From positions 236,481 to 300,480 of the forward strand of contig DEUB01000029.1 of the NCBI GenBank assembly GCA_002362385.1: a stretch of 64,000 nt of DNA. The letters are read 5' to 3'. The notes below the pieces were generated by a model. It searched no databases, was not told where the DNA came from, and saw only the letters and a program-made list of their open reading frames with translations. The stretch comes from Lachnospiraceae bacterium UBA3273 (GTDB lineage Bacteria > Bacillota > Clostridia > Lachnospirales > Lachnospiraceae). The first letter of the stretch is position 1; every line of letters starts with the position of its first letter. Shown here piece after piece: positions 43,720 through 51,649 of this stretch. Made by a program: the position numbers and the translations under genes.

Positions 43720-44736
43720 TTATCTCCAGTCCTCTAAGGAAGCCACAAATTCTTCCAATGTAATTCCTTCCCCGGTAATAATGGTGGCCGCTTCAACCCC
43801 CACATACCGAAAATGCCATGGCTCATATTCAATTCCCGTCACATATTCCTTGCCTTCGGGATACCTGACAATAAAGCCGTATTCACAGCTGTGCTCCGCC
43901 AGCCATTTTCCCGCTTCCGTCTCGCCAAAGCTCTTGGTCAGATCGCTATGTGTGTCACAGGTAATGTCCAACGCCAGGCCGATCTGATGCTCCGACGCTC
44001 CCGGAACCGTAACGGTCTTTGAAGAGACCGCATAAGCGTCCATATAGGACAGTCCCTGCTTCATATACTCTTTTATCTTTCTGTTGAACAAATACACCTG
44101 CCTGTTCATATCCCTGTAAGGAGAGCGTATTTCCAGCGTGATGCCTTCCTCCTTTGCCGCTTTCATCATATTCAAAAGATCGGGAATGATCCTTTCGTCA
44201 CACCTCATAGCGCCCTTAGGTGTATGTATACTTCCAAATGTAAAAGTATAATCATCGGGAATGGCATGCTGCTTATTGATCAGCACCAGCCGCCAGTCGT
44301 CCTTTGACAATTCTCCATCCTCTTCGGGATCTTCCAGAGCGTTTTCCGAAATGGAATTTCCCGATAAGATATCGTCTATGGTAATCCTGTCGGAACTGTA
44401 ATCATCTTCTCCATGGGCATACCCTTCTTCCGATTCATTCCCCAAAAAGTCCATATTCCCGTAGATTTCCGCCACCTCAAGGCCCGTATATTTCCACTCA
44501 TCTTCTTCCCGCATGTCTTCTTCATCCCCATACGGTCCCGCCTCGTCCAGTGCGCTGTAGGCAAAGACGTTTACGGATATGGCATCCCAGATAAAGCTAC
44601 ACCCGCCTGCATAAACGGCACACAAAACAATACAGCATAACAGTTTGTATTTAAAAGAAAACTTCTTTCTGTTTTTGACAGGCTCTTTATTCTTTTCTTT
44701 TTTTCCATCAGTATCTTTAAATCTGTTTCGTTTCAT
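43720..44736 (-). CDS. VanY-like D-Ala-D-Ala carboxypeptidase
   Basis: The protein is 338 aa from the ATG at 44736; a TTG at 44760 would add eight residues, and neither has a strong ribosome site. A basic N-terminus is followed by a membrane segment (about residues 27-50). An acidic linker of about 100 residues precedes a peptidase M15B/VanY domain (about 165-338). Zinc and catalytic residues are in GASEHQIGLALDITC (His, Asp) and EPWHFRYVG (Glu, His). It would trim stem peptides outside the membrane. It is the first gene of the VanY-tgt-yajC unit. Confidence 0.88.
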   Translation of the reverse strand: MKRNRFKDTDGKKEKNKEPVKNRKKFSFKYKLLCCIVLCAVYAGGCSFIWDAISVNVFAYSALDEAGPYGDEEDMREEDEWKYTGLEVAEIYGNMDFLGNESEEGYAHGEDDYSSDRITIDDILSGNSISENALEDPEEDGELSKDDWRLVLINKQHAIPDDYTFTFGSIHTPKGAMRCDERIIPDLLNMMKAAKEEGITLEIRSPYRDMNRQVYLFNRKIKEYMKQGLSYMDAYAVSSKTVTVPGASEHQIGLALDITCDTHSDLTKSFGETEAGKWLAEHSCEYGFIVRYPEGKEYVTGIEYEPWHFRYVGVEAATIITGEGITLEEFVASLEDWR

Positions 44737-44795
44737 TATCTTCAATACCCGGTCAATCAAATACTTAAATCGTCATCAGCAGCCACACTGCTGTT

Positions 44796-44824
44796 ATAAT
44801 AGCATATTTGTAACAGTTTGTCAG
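44796..44824 (-). promoter_or_regulatory. Promoter of the VanY-tgt-yajC unit
   Basis: CTGACA (44819-44824), 17 nt and TATTAT (44796-44801) on the minus strand. Confidence 0.65.
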
Positions 44825-44852
44825 TCTTTTTCCCTGTCTAATATATTCCAAG

Positions 44853-44881
44853 TTGCGGCAAATCCCAAAATCTTATATAAT
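44853..44881 (+). promoter_or_regulatory. Promoter of aroC
   Basis: TTGCGG (44853-44858), 17 nt and a perfect TATAAT (44876-44881) on the plus strand, about 65 nt before the aroC ATG. Confidence 0.7.
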
Positions 44882-44946
44882 ACCCATATCGGCCGCATAA
44901 TACCGGCGATAAATTAAAATCCATATAATTGTGAGGGATAAAACAT

Positions 44947-46047
44947 ATGTCAGGTTCAATTTTCGGAAAACAGTTTACCATACAGACCTTCGGAGAATCC
45001 CACGGGGAGGGCATCGGCGTCGTTGTGGACGGCGTTCCGGCAGGTCTTTCCCTTTCCCCGGAAGATATACAGGTTTATTTGGACAGGCGTAAGCCGGGAA
45101 ATTCCAAATATGCCACCAAACGGGCGGAAAGCGACGCTGTAGAGCTCCTTTCGGGCGTGTTTGAAGGAAAGACCACCGGCACTCCCATTGCCCTGTTAGT
45201 CCGTAACACTTCCCAGCGTTCCGGAGACTACAGCGAGATCGCTTCTTTCTACCGCCCCGGACATGCCGATTATACCTTTGACGCCAAATACGGATTCCGG
45301 GATTACCGCGGGGGCGGCCGTTCTTCCGGACGCGAAACCATAGGAAGAGTGGCCGGGGGTGCCATTGCCGCAAAAATATTAAAGGAGCTTGGCATAAACA
45401 TTCTAGCCTATACCCGCTCCATCGGTCCCGTTGCCATCGATTATGAAAATTTTGACCCTTCTTTCATTACCCAAAACCCTACGGCTATGCCCGATAAAGC
45501 GGCTGCCCAAAAAGCCGGGGAATTTTTGGACCGGTGCATGAAGGACACCGATTCCGCCGGGGGCGTGATCGAATGTGTCGTCGACCATCTTCCTGCCGGT
45601 ATCGGAGAACCCGTCTTTGACAAATTGGATGCCAGACTCGCCCATGCGATCATGTCCATTGGCGCTGTAAAGGCTTTTGAGATCGGGGACGGCACTGAAG
45701 TTTCCGCCCGATTAGGCAGTGAAAATAACGATTCATTTACCATAAAGGGGGGAAATGTTACAAAGAAGACCAATCACGCAGGAGGAATCCTGGGGGGCAT
45801 CAGCGACGGAGACAGGATCGTCTTGAGAGCGCACATAAAGCCTACTCCTTCCATTTACAGGACCCAGGAGACCGTCAGCCGCTCAGGCGAAGAGATTTCC
45901 GTCAACATCAAAGGACGCCACGACCCCATTATCGTCCCCCGGGCCGTAGTGGTGGTGGAAACCATGACCGCCCTTACCCTTCTTGACCTGATGTTCGAAA
46001 ACATGCATTCCCGCATGGATCATCTCAAAAAAATATACCCCCGTTAA
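44947..46047 (+). CDS. aroC: Chorismate synthase
   Basis: This 366-aa FMN-dependent enzyme converts EPSP to chorismate, the last shared step of aromatic synthesis. It begins SGSIFGKQFTIQTFGESHGEGIG, the classic first signature, and contains YRGGGRSSGRETIGRVAGGAIAAKIL and the C-terminal RHDPIIVPRAVVVVETM. GAGGG lies 9-10 nt before the ATG. It is a single plus-strand gene among minus-strand neighbours and has its own promoter. Full length. Confidence 0.97.
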   Translation: MSGSIFGKQFTIQTFGESHGEGIGVVVDGVPAGLSLSPEDIQVYLDRRKPGNSKYATKRAESDAVELLSGVFEGKTTGTPIALLVRNTSQRSGDYSEIASFYRPGHADYTFDAKYGFRDYRGGGRSSGRETIGRVAGGAIAAKILKELGINILAYTRSIGPVAIDYENFDPSFITQNPTAMPDKAAAQKAGEFLDRCMKDTDSAGGVIECVVDHLPAGIGEPVFDKLDARLAHAIMSIGAVKAFEIGDGTEVSARLGSENNDSFTIKGGNVTKKTNHAGGILGGISDGDRIVLRAHIKPTPSIYRTQETVSRSGEEISVNIKGRHDPIIVPRAVVVVETMTALTLLDLMFENMHSRMDHLKKIYPR

Positions 46048-46099
46048 CAGCCCGCTTTATCCTGTCTCAAGATTTTAAGCAGACTGCCGCAAGGGGCGG

Positions 46100-46129
46100 G
46101 GCTGTTGGAACCATGGTTTTACAACAGCC
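46100..46129. terminator. Hairpin between convergent aroC and lactonase-fold gene
   Basis: GGCTGTTG (46100-46107) and CAACAGCC (46122-46129) are perfect inverted copies in the convergent gap. T tracts are short, so strength is uncertain. Confidence 0.6.
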
Positions 46130-46132
46130 TCT

Positions 46133-47188
46133 TTACTTTGCAAGCTTATGAAAAATAATGCAATTGGGCCTGTCTATTTTCATTTCCTTTCCGTTCATAA
46201 CAAGAAGTCCCTTGTCCGTATCCACATGAAAGAATGTAAGCGTGTCCGATTCATGATTTAAGGAAACCAGATGTTTATTGTCCGGAAATAACGCCGCATC
46301 CTTGGGATATTCCCCGCTGATGGGCAGGCAGAACAGCTTCTTCAGTTCCCCCGTTTCATGATCGATCTTAAACAGGACCACGCTGTTATCCCCCGCAGTA
46401 CTGCTGACCAGATATTCCTCGTCTTCGGAGAAATTCAGCGCGCTGGCTGCCGAGCCCTTCGCATGATAATCATTTAGTGTGGGATAGGTGGCTACCTTGG
46501 TAAATTCGGGATTGTCATTTATTTCCTCGTAGGAATAAACGTCAATATAATTTTTGATCTCATGTACGATATATACGAATCTGCCGTCCTTTGTCATCTT
46601 TATATGTCGGGGTGCGGATTCCTGTTCGCTCCTGATCACATCTACCATTTTCAGTTTCCCTGTCCCGTGATCCAAACGATATACATTGGTATGGTCCATT
46701 CCCAGATCCGCCGCCATAAGATATTTGTTATCCCTCGTCATCTTAACGCAGCTGACATGAGGCCTGAAATTGCGTTCTGCAATGCTTCCCAGACCTTTAT
46801 GATAGATCTCATCTGTAATTTCTCCGATTCCGCCATCATCATTTAAGCGGAGTACCGTGATCTTTCCGTCATGATATCCTGCCACAAAAAGATATTTATC
46901 CTCGTAGTCCGTAGACAGATAACATCCTCTCATGCCATTGATAAAACCGTGATTGATAAGCGAAAGACTGCCATCCTTTAAAATACCGTATGATTCCACT
47001 CCGAAATCCGTTATGGAATACAGATATTTCTGATTGTGGGAGATCGTTACATAAGAGGAGTTGGTAATCTCCACCTGTGCCTTCTCTATAAATCTGCCCT
47101 TTGCCATATCCACATCATAAATGGTTATACCGTGGTTATCATTCATGGTATAGGTTGAAACATAAGCTACATATTTTTCTCTGTTCAT
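46133..47188 (-). CDS. Lactonase-family beta-propeller protein
   Basis: The protein is 351 aa from the ATG at 47188; a start six codons earlier is also possible because neither ribosome site is strong. It belongs to the Pgl/YbhE-like seven-bladed propeller family (PF10282): YVAYVSTYTMNDNHGITIYDV, RPHVSCVKMTRDNKYLMAADLGMDHTNVYRL, PRHIKMTKDGRFVYIVHE, and GNNSVVLFKID-like blades. Some members are 6-phosphogluconolactonases, others muconate cycloisomerase-like or of unknown role. No signal peptide. It is monocistronic, and neighbours do not indicate its substrate. Confidence 0.85.
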   Translation of the reverse strand: MNREKYVAYVSTYTMNDNHGITIYDVDMAKGRFIEKAQVEITNSSYVTISHNQKYLYSITDFGVESYGILKDGSLSLINHGFINGMRGCYLSTDYEDKYLFVAGYHDGKITVLRLNDDGGIGEITDEIYHKGLGSIAERNFRPHVSCVKMTRDNKYLMAADLGMDHTNVYRLDHGTGKLKMVDVIRSEQESAPRHIKMTKDGRFVYIVHEIKNYIDVYSYEEINDNPEFTKVATYPTLNDYHAKGSAASALNFSEDEEYLVSSTAGDNSVVLFKIDHETGELKKLFCLPISGEYPKDAALFPDNKHLVSLNHESDTLTFFHVDTDKGLLVMNGKEMKIDRPNCIIFHKLAK

Positions 47189-47284
47189 ATCCGCCCTACG
47201 CTCCATTTCTCTTTACTGAGTAAAATTATATCATTAAAGATTCTCCTTGTTAAGGAATTTTTTGATTCGTTACATAAATACACA

Positions 47285-47326
47285 ATTTACGCCCCGTTCC
47301 CCGAACAGGGGAAACGAGGCGTAAAT
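47285..47326. terminator. Long GC-rich hairpin downstream of Cys-rich gene
   Basis: The arm at 47285-47302 pairs with 47308-47326 over about 17 bp, with one bulge and one mismatch and a 5-nt loop. It lies 24 nt past the Cys-rich stop. No T run follows, so the call as terminator is tentative. Confidence 0.6.
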
Positions 47327-47349
47327 ACCGCTTCAATATCCGGAAAGAA

Positions 47350-47625
47350 TCAGCATTCTTCCTGTATATCACAGCCGCAGGTATCGCTGTCCTGATTTCT
47401 GCCGAAAGCGGGCATACTTGTCATGCCTCTTCTCCTTGGGCCGTCGTCACAGCCGCAGTCATCTTCCCTTTCTCTTCTGCCGCATCCGCAGTCAGAATCA
47501 CGTCCTCTTCTGTCATCGCCTCTTCTGCCGCACCCGCAGGAATTGTTATTCCCGCCGTTTCTTTCACAGCTGCAGGAATTTCCGCCGCACAGTGCAAGTA
47601 AAATGATCAACCATAAACAATTCAT
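47350..47625 (-). CDS. Cys-rich 91-aa protein with CGC repeats
   Basis: I recognise no family. The first 14 residues are hydrophobic (MNCLWLIILLALCGG), like a short anchor or signal. The rest is strongly polar with 13 cysteines in 91 residues, mainly as C-x-C pairs: CSCE, CGCGRR twice, CGCDD, CGCD, separated by Arg/Asp-rich linkers. Such spacing could bind metal or form disulfide networks. AAAGGAG lies 8 nt upstream of the ATG, so expression is likely. A sequence matching a SigK-type promoter lies upstream (47648-47674). A spore coat or exosporium role is a reasonable guess but unproven. Confidence 0.72.
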   Translation of the reverse strand: MNCLWLIILLALCGGNSCSCERNGGNNNSCGCGRRGDDRRGRDSDCGCGRREREDDCGCDDGPRRRGMTSMPAFGRNQDSDTCGCDIQEEC

Positions 47626-47647
47626 ATTTTTTCACTCCTTTATACTG

Positions 47648-47674
47648 TAAGCTATGCTTTTTTGTATAAAGTGT
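47648..47674 (-). promoter_or_regulatory. Possible SigK-type promoter of Cys-rich gene
   Basis: On the minus strand AC (47673-47674), a 16-nt spacer and CATAGCTTA (47648-47656) match the mACm-16/17-CATAnnnTA pattern of mother-cell sigma K. No clear sigma-A pair was seen in this gap. Confidence 0.4.
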
Positions 47675-47737
47675 GACTTTACCCAGAAAAATCCCTTTGA
47701 TTTTTATTTTAAACATTGCTTTTTTATGTCAGGATCT

Positions 47738-48268
47738 TTATTTTTTTAGTATGACATGCCTGATATAAGAAAAGGTAGCCCCTTCTCCCTCTTTTGCAAG
47801 CATCCTCAATAACACAAGCAGCTGCTTCCTGGTCTTCTCATGCATCAGGCAGTCCTTTCCCCCCAAGAAATACTCAAGAGGCTTTGCATCGTTATAGTTT
47901 TCCTTTTGGTACACCTTGGAGGCGGCGATCCTGTCCATAAACATCTCGATCACATACTTGACCGGCATAGGGGCCGGAGCCATGCCCCCTTCTATTTCCC
48001 GGGTGCTGTAATCGATCCAATACTCAAAATGATGCCTATTGCGCCCTTTATGGTGCAGCCATGCGGAAGAATAGCCTATAGCCTCTCTTTCCGCATTATT
48101 AGGGCTTCTGTTTCCCTGATAATATTTTGCGCCCACTAAAAACTCCGAAGGCATATATTTTGACAGATCGTGCATGATGCCCTGATAATACAGTCCCACC
48201 TTAAAGCATCCCTGCATGACAAGGAATTTATGATATGTGATTGTTTTAAAATGTTTAAATGCTTTCAT
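47738..48268 (-). CDS. DUF5662 family protein
   Basis: This 176-aa protein matches DUF5662, a small family common in Clostridia. Histidine/aspartate blocks YQGIMHDLSKYMPSEF (around residue 30), WLHHKGRNRHHFEYWID and VIEMFMDRIAASKVY suggest a helical HD-like metal site, but no activity is known. There is no membrane segment. The gene begins 9 nt after the GlgX-like stop and likely shares its transcript; a GGTGG site precedes the ATG. It therefore forms a unit with a sirtuin-like and a GlgX-like gene. Confidence 0.82.
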   Translation of the reverse strand: MKAFKHFKTITYHKFLVMQGCFKVGLYYQGIMHDLSKYMPSEFLVGAKYYQGNRSPNNAEREAIGYSSAWLHHKGRNRHHFEYWIDYSTREIEGGMAPAPMPVKYVIEMFMDRIAASKVYQKENYNDAKPLEYFLGGKDCLMHEKTRKQLLVLLRMLAKEGEGATFSYIRHVILKK

Positions 48269-48277
48269 ATTCCACCG

Positions 48278-50176
48278 CTATTTTCCGATCAATACTACAA
48301 CAGTCCTGGGCGCCGTTATGATATGGTACTGCTTTTTCTCGTCATTTTCTTTTACCGTATCATCGTTTTCCGGCTTTAAGACCGGCAATTTTCCCGATCC
48401 CATGACGACCCTCCATTTCAATCCCGCCGGAAGCCTTGGCAGGGCAAATTCATGTTCTACCCAGTGAGTATTATATGCCACATAAAAGAAAGCGTCTTCC
48501 TTCCTTTTATTGATCCTGGCATATTTGCCGCAATACATGACCCCCATATGCCTGTTATAATTCTCAAACCCCGGATACCATGCATGTTCTCCGTGATAGG
48601 AAAGATCCGGGCAGCCGCAGGATATATAGTCCATCATTTTGAACTGCTCTTCCATATGCAGGATCGGATGGGCTTTTCTTAAAGCGATCAGTTCCCTGAC
48701 GAATTCCTGCAGTTCGCTCTGGGATGTATTGTGTTTCCAGTTCAGCCAGCTTACCGCATTATCCTGACAGTATGGATTATTATTTCCGCCGGCTGAATTT
48801 CCAAACTCGTCTCCCGCAAGCAGACAGGGCGTTCCCTGGGCAAGAAACAGCATCAGTAACGCATTTTTGCACTGCTGCTGCCTTAAGGACAAGATCTGTT
48901 TTTTGCGGGTCTTTCCCTCCACTCCGCAATTCCAGCTGTAATTATAATCGTTTCCGTCCCTGTTGCCTTCCCCGTTAGCCTCATTGTGCTTCCTGTCATA
49001 GGAAACCAAATCCGCAAGGGTAAAGCCCTGATAAGAAGTAATCTCGTTGACCACGCCATATTCCCTGGGATTCTTCCTGAAATGCTCCATAACGGCAGGC
49101 AGCATATCCTCATCGCCTTTTAAGTATTTTCTGATATCATACCGGAAAGCTTCCGGCGTAACTGCCAGATTTTTAAAAGAGGTATTTAAATCGCATCCTT
49201 CATATATATTTTCCTGATTCATGGATTCCACGATCAGTTTCGTTTTCTTTAAATAAGGGTCGGTGGCAAGGAGCCTTACCGGAAGCTTTCCTCCCATAAG
49301 CTTAAACCCGTCCACGTGATACTCCATGACCCAGAACCGGCATACATCCAGAATAAACCCCGGCCTGATCTTATCCGGAAAATAAATCTGCATAATAAAC
49401 TCTATGCCGTTTTTGTGCAGGTCCTTTATCATGTCCTTACATTCCGTATCCGGCCTTTCCGAAGCGGCATAAGCTCTCTTGGGAGCCATGTAATGGCCCT
49501 CGCAGTATCCCCAGTAATTGACCTTATGTTCCCAGGTCCTTTTCTCCGTATCCAGAAAAGGCAGAAGCGCTTCATCCGCCTGAATATAAGAAGGATTGTA
49601 AATAACGTCCTCAAACTCGTAAATGGGCATGCTTTCCACGGCAGTAATCCCCAAATCCTTCAGATAAGGAATCTTTTCCCTAAGCCCTGCAAACGTCCCC
49701 CTATTCTTTACCTTCGAAGAAGGATGCATTGTAAATCCACGCATATGGATCTTGTACAGTATGGATTCATGGTAGGGAATCCCAAGAGGCGTATCCTCCT
49801 CCCAATCATAATCTTCTTCCCTGAAAATGCACTTAACAGGAGCATTCCTTCTTCCCGGATTTCCGAATTTCTTTGATGAATCCAATAATCTTCCGTAATG
49901 ATCCGTAACATATTCATCATCTCTGTAAAAAAGATACGAAAAATTGTTATAAGGAAAACCGGGTAAAAACAGGCAGTATAAATCCCCTATCAGGTATTCT
50001 TCCAAAAAAGGGATCTTTACTTCTTTTTCGCCCTCCGGATAGATCAAAATACCGCTTTTTTTCTTTCCCTTTATATCGCTGACAATTGAAAGGCCATCTT
50101 GTACCCTGTGAACTCCAATTTGATACAAACGGCCTTTTTTCACTTCAAATCTGCATGCTTTTTCCCTGCTGCTCAT
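48278..50176 (-). CDS. GlgX/isoamylase-like GH13 protein lacking catalytic residues
   Basis: This 632-aa protein has the layout of glycogen debranching enzyme GlgX: an N-terminal CBM48-like part (about 1-120), a barrel start YKIHMRGFTMHPSSKVKNRGTF, and a C-terminal beta domain. The four conserved regions are degraded. Region I (258-268) reads GIEFIMQIYF where VILDVVYNH is expected. Region II (288-296) reads VDGFKLMGG, so the nucleophile Asp is Met294. Region III keeps E317 (LIVES). Region IV (about 380-390) reads SYQGFTLADL, so HD is YQ. It probably cannot hydrolyse glucan but may bind it. It lies between a sirtuin-like gene and DUF5662 in one unit. Confidence 0.88.
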   Translation of the reverse strand: MSSREKACRFEVKKGRLYQIGVHRVQDGLSIVSDIKGKKKSGILIYPEGEKEVKIPFLEEYLIGDLYCLFLPGFPYNNFSYLFYRDDEYVTDHYGRLLDSSKKFGNPGRRNAPVKCIFREEDYDWEEDTPLGIPYHESILYKIHMRGFTMHPSSKVKNRGTFAGLREKIPYLKDLGITAVESMPIYEFEDVIYNPSYIQADEALLPFLDTEKRTWEHKVNYWGYCEGHYMAPKRAYAASERPDTECKDMIKDLHKNGIEFIMQIYFPDKIRPGFILDVCRFWVMEYHVDGFKLMGGKLPVRLLATDPYLKKTKLIVESMNQENIYEGCDLNTSFKNLAVTPEAFRYDIRKYLKGDEDMLPAVMEHFRKNPREYGVVNEITSYQGFTLADLVSYDRKHNEANGEGNRDGNDYNYSWNCGVEGKTRKKQILSLRQQQCKNALLMLFLAQGTPCLLAGDEFGNSAGGNNNPYCQDNAVSWLNWKHNTSQSELQEFVRELIALRKAHPILHMEEQFKMMDYISCGCPDLSYHGEHAWYPGFENYNRHMGVMYCGKYARINKRKEDAFFYVAYNTHWVEHEFALPRLPAGLKWRVVMGSGKLPVLKPENDDTVKENDEKKQYHIITAPRTVVVLIGK

Positions 50177-50237
50177 CCTCTTCTCCCGTCAAAACAATCA
50201 TCTTATGCTTAATAACAGTATAACACAATCTTTATGG

Positions 50238-50984
50238 TTAAGAAAGTACCAGCTTGGGAAGAATATCCCTTACTTCCTCATGAATCACAATATCAGCGCT
50301 CTTATCCCTGAAATGCTCGTGTTTGCTGACCAGGATCAGCTTATCTCCCCTGTAATGATTTATAGCGAAACGAACCATGGAATCATAAAAATTCGTTCCC
50401 AGAACGATCAGGGCATCCGCTTCCTGACAGGCATTGGCCGCCTCAGTCATTACATCATTCCGGATCATCTCGCCGTACAGGCGGATTCCCGGGCGGATAG
50501 GGCTCTGGCATTCATCGCAGACCGGAACGCCTTTTGCCTTCAGAATATATTCCATGGGAAACCGCTTTCTGCATTTGGTACACCAGTTTACATTCCTGCT
50601 TCCGTATAATTCAATTACCTTTTTGATCCCTATCTCCTTTTCCAGTCCGTGGGTATTTTTGGTAATACATGCCGCAAGCCTTCCCTGGTCATCCAAAAAC
50701 TTCAGCGCCTGAAAGGTTTCATTGGGCCTGCATTTATCCGCCAGATACTCCTCCTTGTAATACTGGAAAAACTTCTCCGTCCTGGCGCTGTAAAAACCGG
50801 TTGACATAATTTCATCCGGACTCCTGTGATATGTATCTTCAACCCTGTAAATTACCTCATTGTTCAGATAGTTTAATGCCCCGCACTCCATAACAACTCC
50901 GACTCCCAGCAAAGCAACGATCCTGTCGGCTGATGATAAAATATCCTTTGCCCTTTCCATGCTCTCTTCAAATGTTAACTGCAT
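50238..50984 (-). CDS. Sirtuin-like protein with altered active site
   Basis: This 248-aa protein has the SIR2 fold order. The zinc module is intact (C135-x-x-C138 and C156-x-x-C159). The NAD-binding and catalytic motifs are changed: GAGxS is LLGVGVV (27-29), the NID motif is TKNTH (108-112), and the catalytic histidine of the ELHG motif is Tyr127 (IELYGSRN). Normal deacetylation needs that histidine, so it may be inactive, bind ADP-ribose, or do other chemistry. The later block LIVLGTNFYDSMVRFAI matches the sirtuin GTSLxVxP region. A promoter with an inverted repeat in its spacer lies at 51028-51056. It heads the unit with the GlgX-like gene 61 nt downstream. Confidence 0.85.
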   Translation of the reverse strand: MQLTFEESMERAKDILSSADRIVALLGVGVVMECGALNYLNNEVIYRVEDTYHRSPDEIMSTGFYSARTEKFFQYYKEEYLADKCRPNETFQALKFLDDQGRLAACITKNTHGLEKEIGIKKVIELYGSRNVNWCTKCRKRFPMEYILKAKGVPVCDECQSPIRPGIRLYGEMIRNDVMTEAANACQEADALIVLGTNFYDSMVRFAINHYRGDKLILVSKHEHFRDKSADIVIHEEVRDILPKLVLS

Positions 50985-51027
50985 ATTTATCGCTCCCCTT
51001 CCCCTCAGGACAAGCCCTTTTCTTTAT

Positions 51028-51056
51028 ATTTTAGGAACAATTTCCTATATTGTCAA
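51028..51056 (-). promoter_or_regulatory. Promoter of the sirtuin-like/GlgX-like unit with operator-like repeat
   Basis: TTGACA (51051-51056), 17 nt and TAAAAT (51028-51033) on the minus strand. The spacer holds the inverted repeat TAGGAA/TTCCTA (51032-51037, 51042-51047), which could be a repressor site. Confidence 0.72.
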
Positions 51057-51166
51057 CAATTTATCTGACACTTTCTGCTTATTTTTGCCGCTTTCCGGCA
51101 TTAAAGCTTTCTTTATCCTCCCCGGGCCGCTCTTCCCATTTTTGCATATACTTTTTTTTGCGGACA

Positions 51167-51175
51167 TGTTATAAT
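51167..51175 (+). promoter_or_regulatory. Extended -10 promoter of DUF1292 gene
   Basis: TGTTATAAT contains an extended -10 (TG one base before TATAAT at 51170-51175). A clear -35 is missing. It gives a leader of about 105 nt. Confidence 0.45.
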
Positions 51176-51288
51176 TTCTTAAATTGCGGCTGTATCAGTT
51201 TTTATACCGTATGCCCTTACGAATGCCTGATATGCCCCTATTTTATGAAAGGAGAAAGGATTTATACCATAATATCCTGAAGAAATGA

Positions 51289-51630
51289 ATGAAAAAAGAA
51301 AATGAATTTGAAGAAATTCAGGGAGAAGAAATGACTGTTACGTTGGAACTGGACGGCGGAAAAAGCGTTACCTGTGCCGTTGTTACCATTTTTACCGTAG
51401 AGTCCAAAGATTATATCGCCTTGATGCCTTTAGACGAAAACGGGGAAAACAACGATGGAAACGTATGGTTTTACGGCTATAAAGAGGATCTGTCGGATCC
51501 TGACAAAGAGCCGGTCCTTTCCTACATTGAAGATGACGCAGAGTTTGAAAAAGTGGAGGAGGCATTTGACGAATATCTGGACAGCTGTGAGTTTGATGAG
51601 CTGATCGATACAGATAATGCCGAAGAATGA
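51289..51630 (+). CDS. DUF1292 family protein
   Basis: This 113-aa acidic cytoplasmic protein matches DUF1292: MTVTLELDGGKSVTCAVVTIF, then YIALMPLDENGENNDGNVWFYGY, and a Glu/Asp-rich C-terminus. The function of the family is unknown. The ATG at 51289 is the first in frame, as a stop codon directly precedes it; the best ribosome site is about 30 nt away, so initiation may be weak or structured. It faces the helicase gene, whose stop is 20 nt beyond, with no clear terminator between. Confidence 0.85.
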   Translation: MKKENEFEEIQGEEMTVTLELDGGKSVTCAVVTIFTVESKDYIALMPLDENGENNDGNVWFYGYKEDLSDPDKEPVLSYIEDDAEFEKVEEAFDEYLDSCEFDELIDTDNAEE

Positions 51631-51649
51631 TCCTTTTTGTCCTGTTTGT

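Larger units (their letters stand above)
50985..51288. other. Divergent intergenic region, two promoters
   Basis: This gap between the sirtuin-like and DUF1292 genes holds a minus-strand promoter, a plus-strand -10, and a strong AAAGGAGAAAGG site (51248-51259) placed about 30 nt before the DUF1292 ATG. No other gene is seen. Confidence 0.55.

Noticed and set aside
51261..51288. Non-ATG start for DUF1292 closer to the strong AAAGGAG site
   Set aside because: A stop codon lies directly before the ATG in frame, so no upstream in-frame start is possible.
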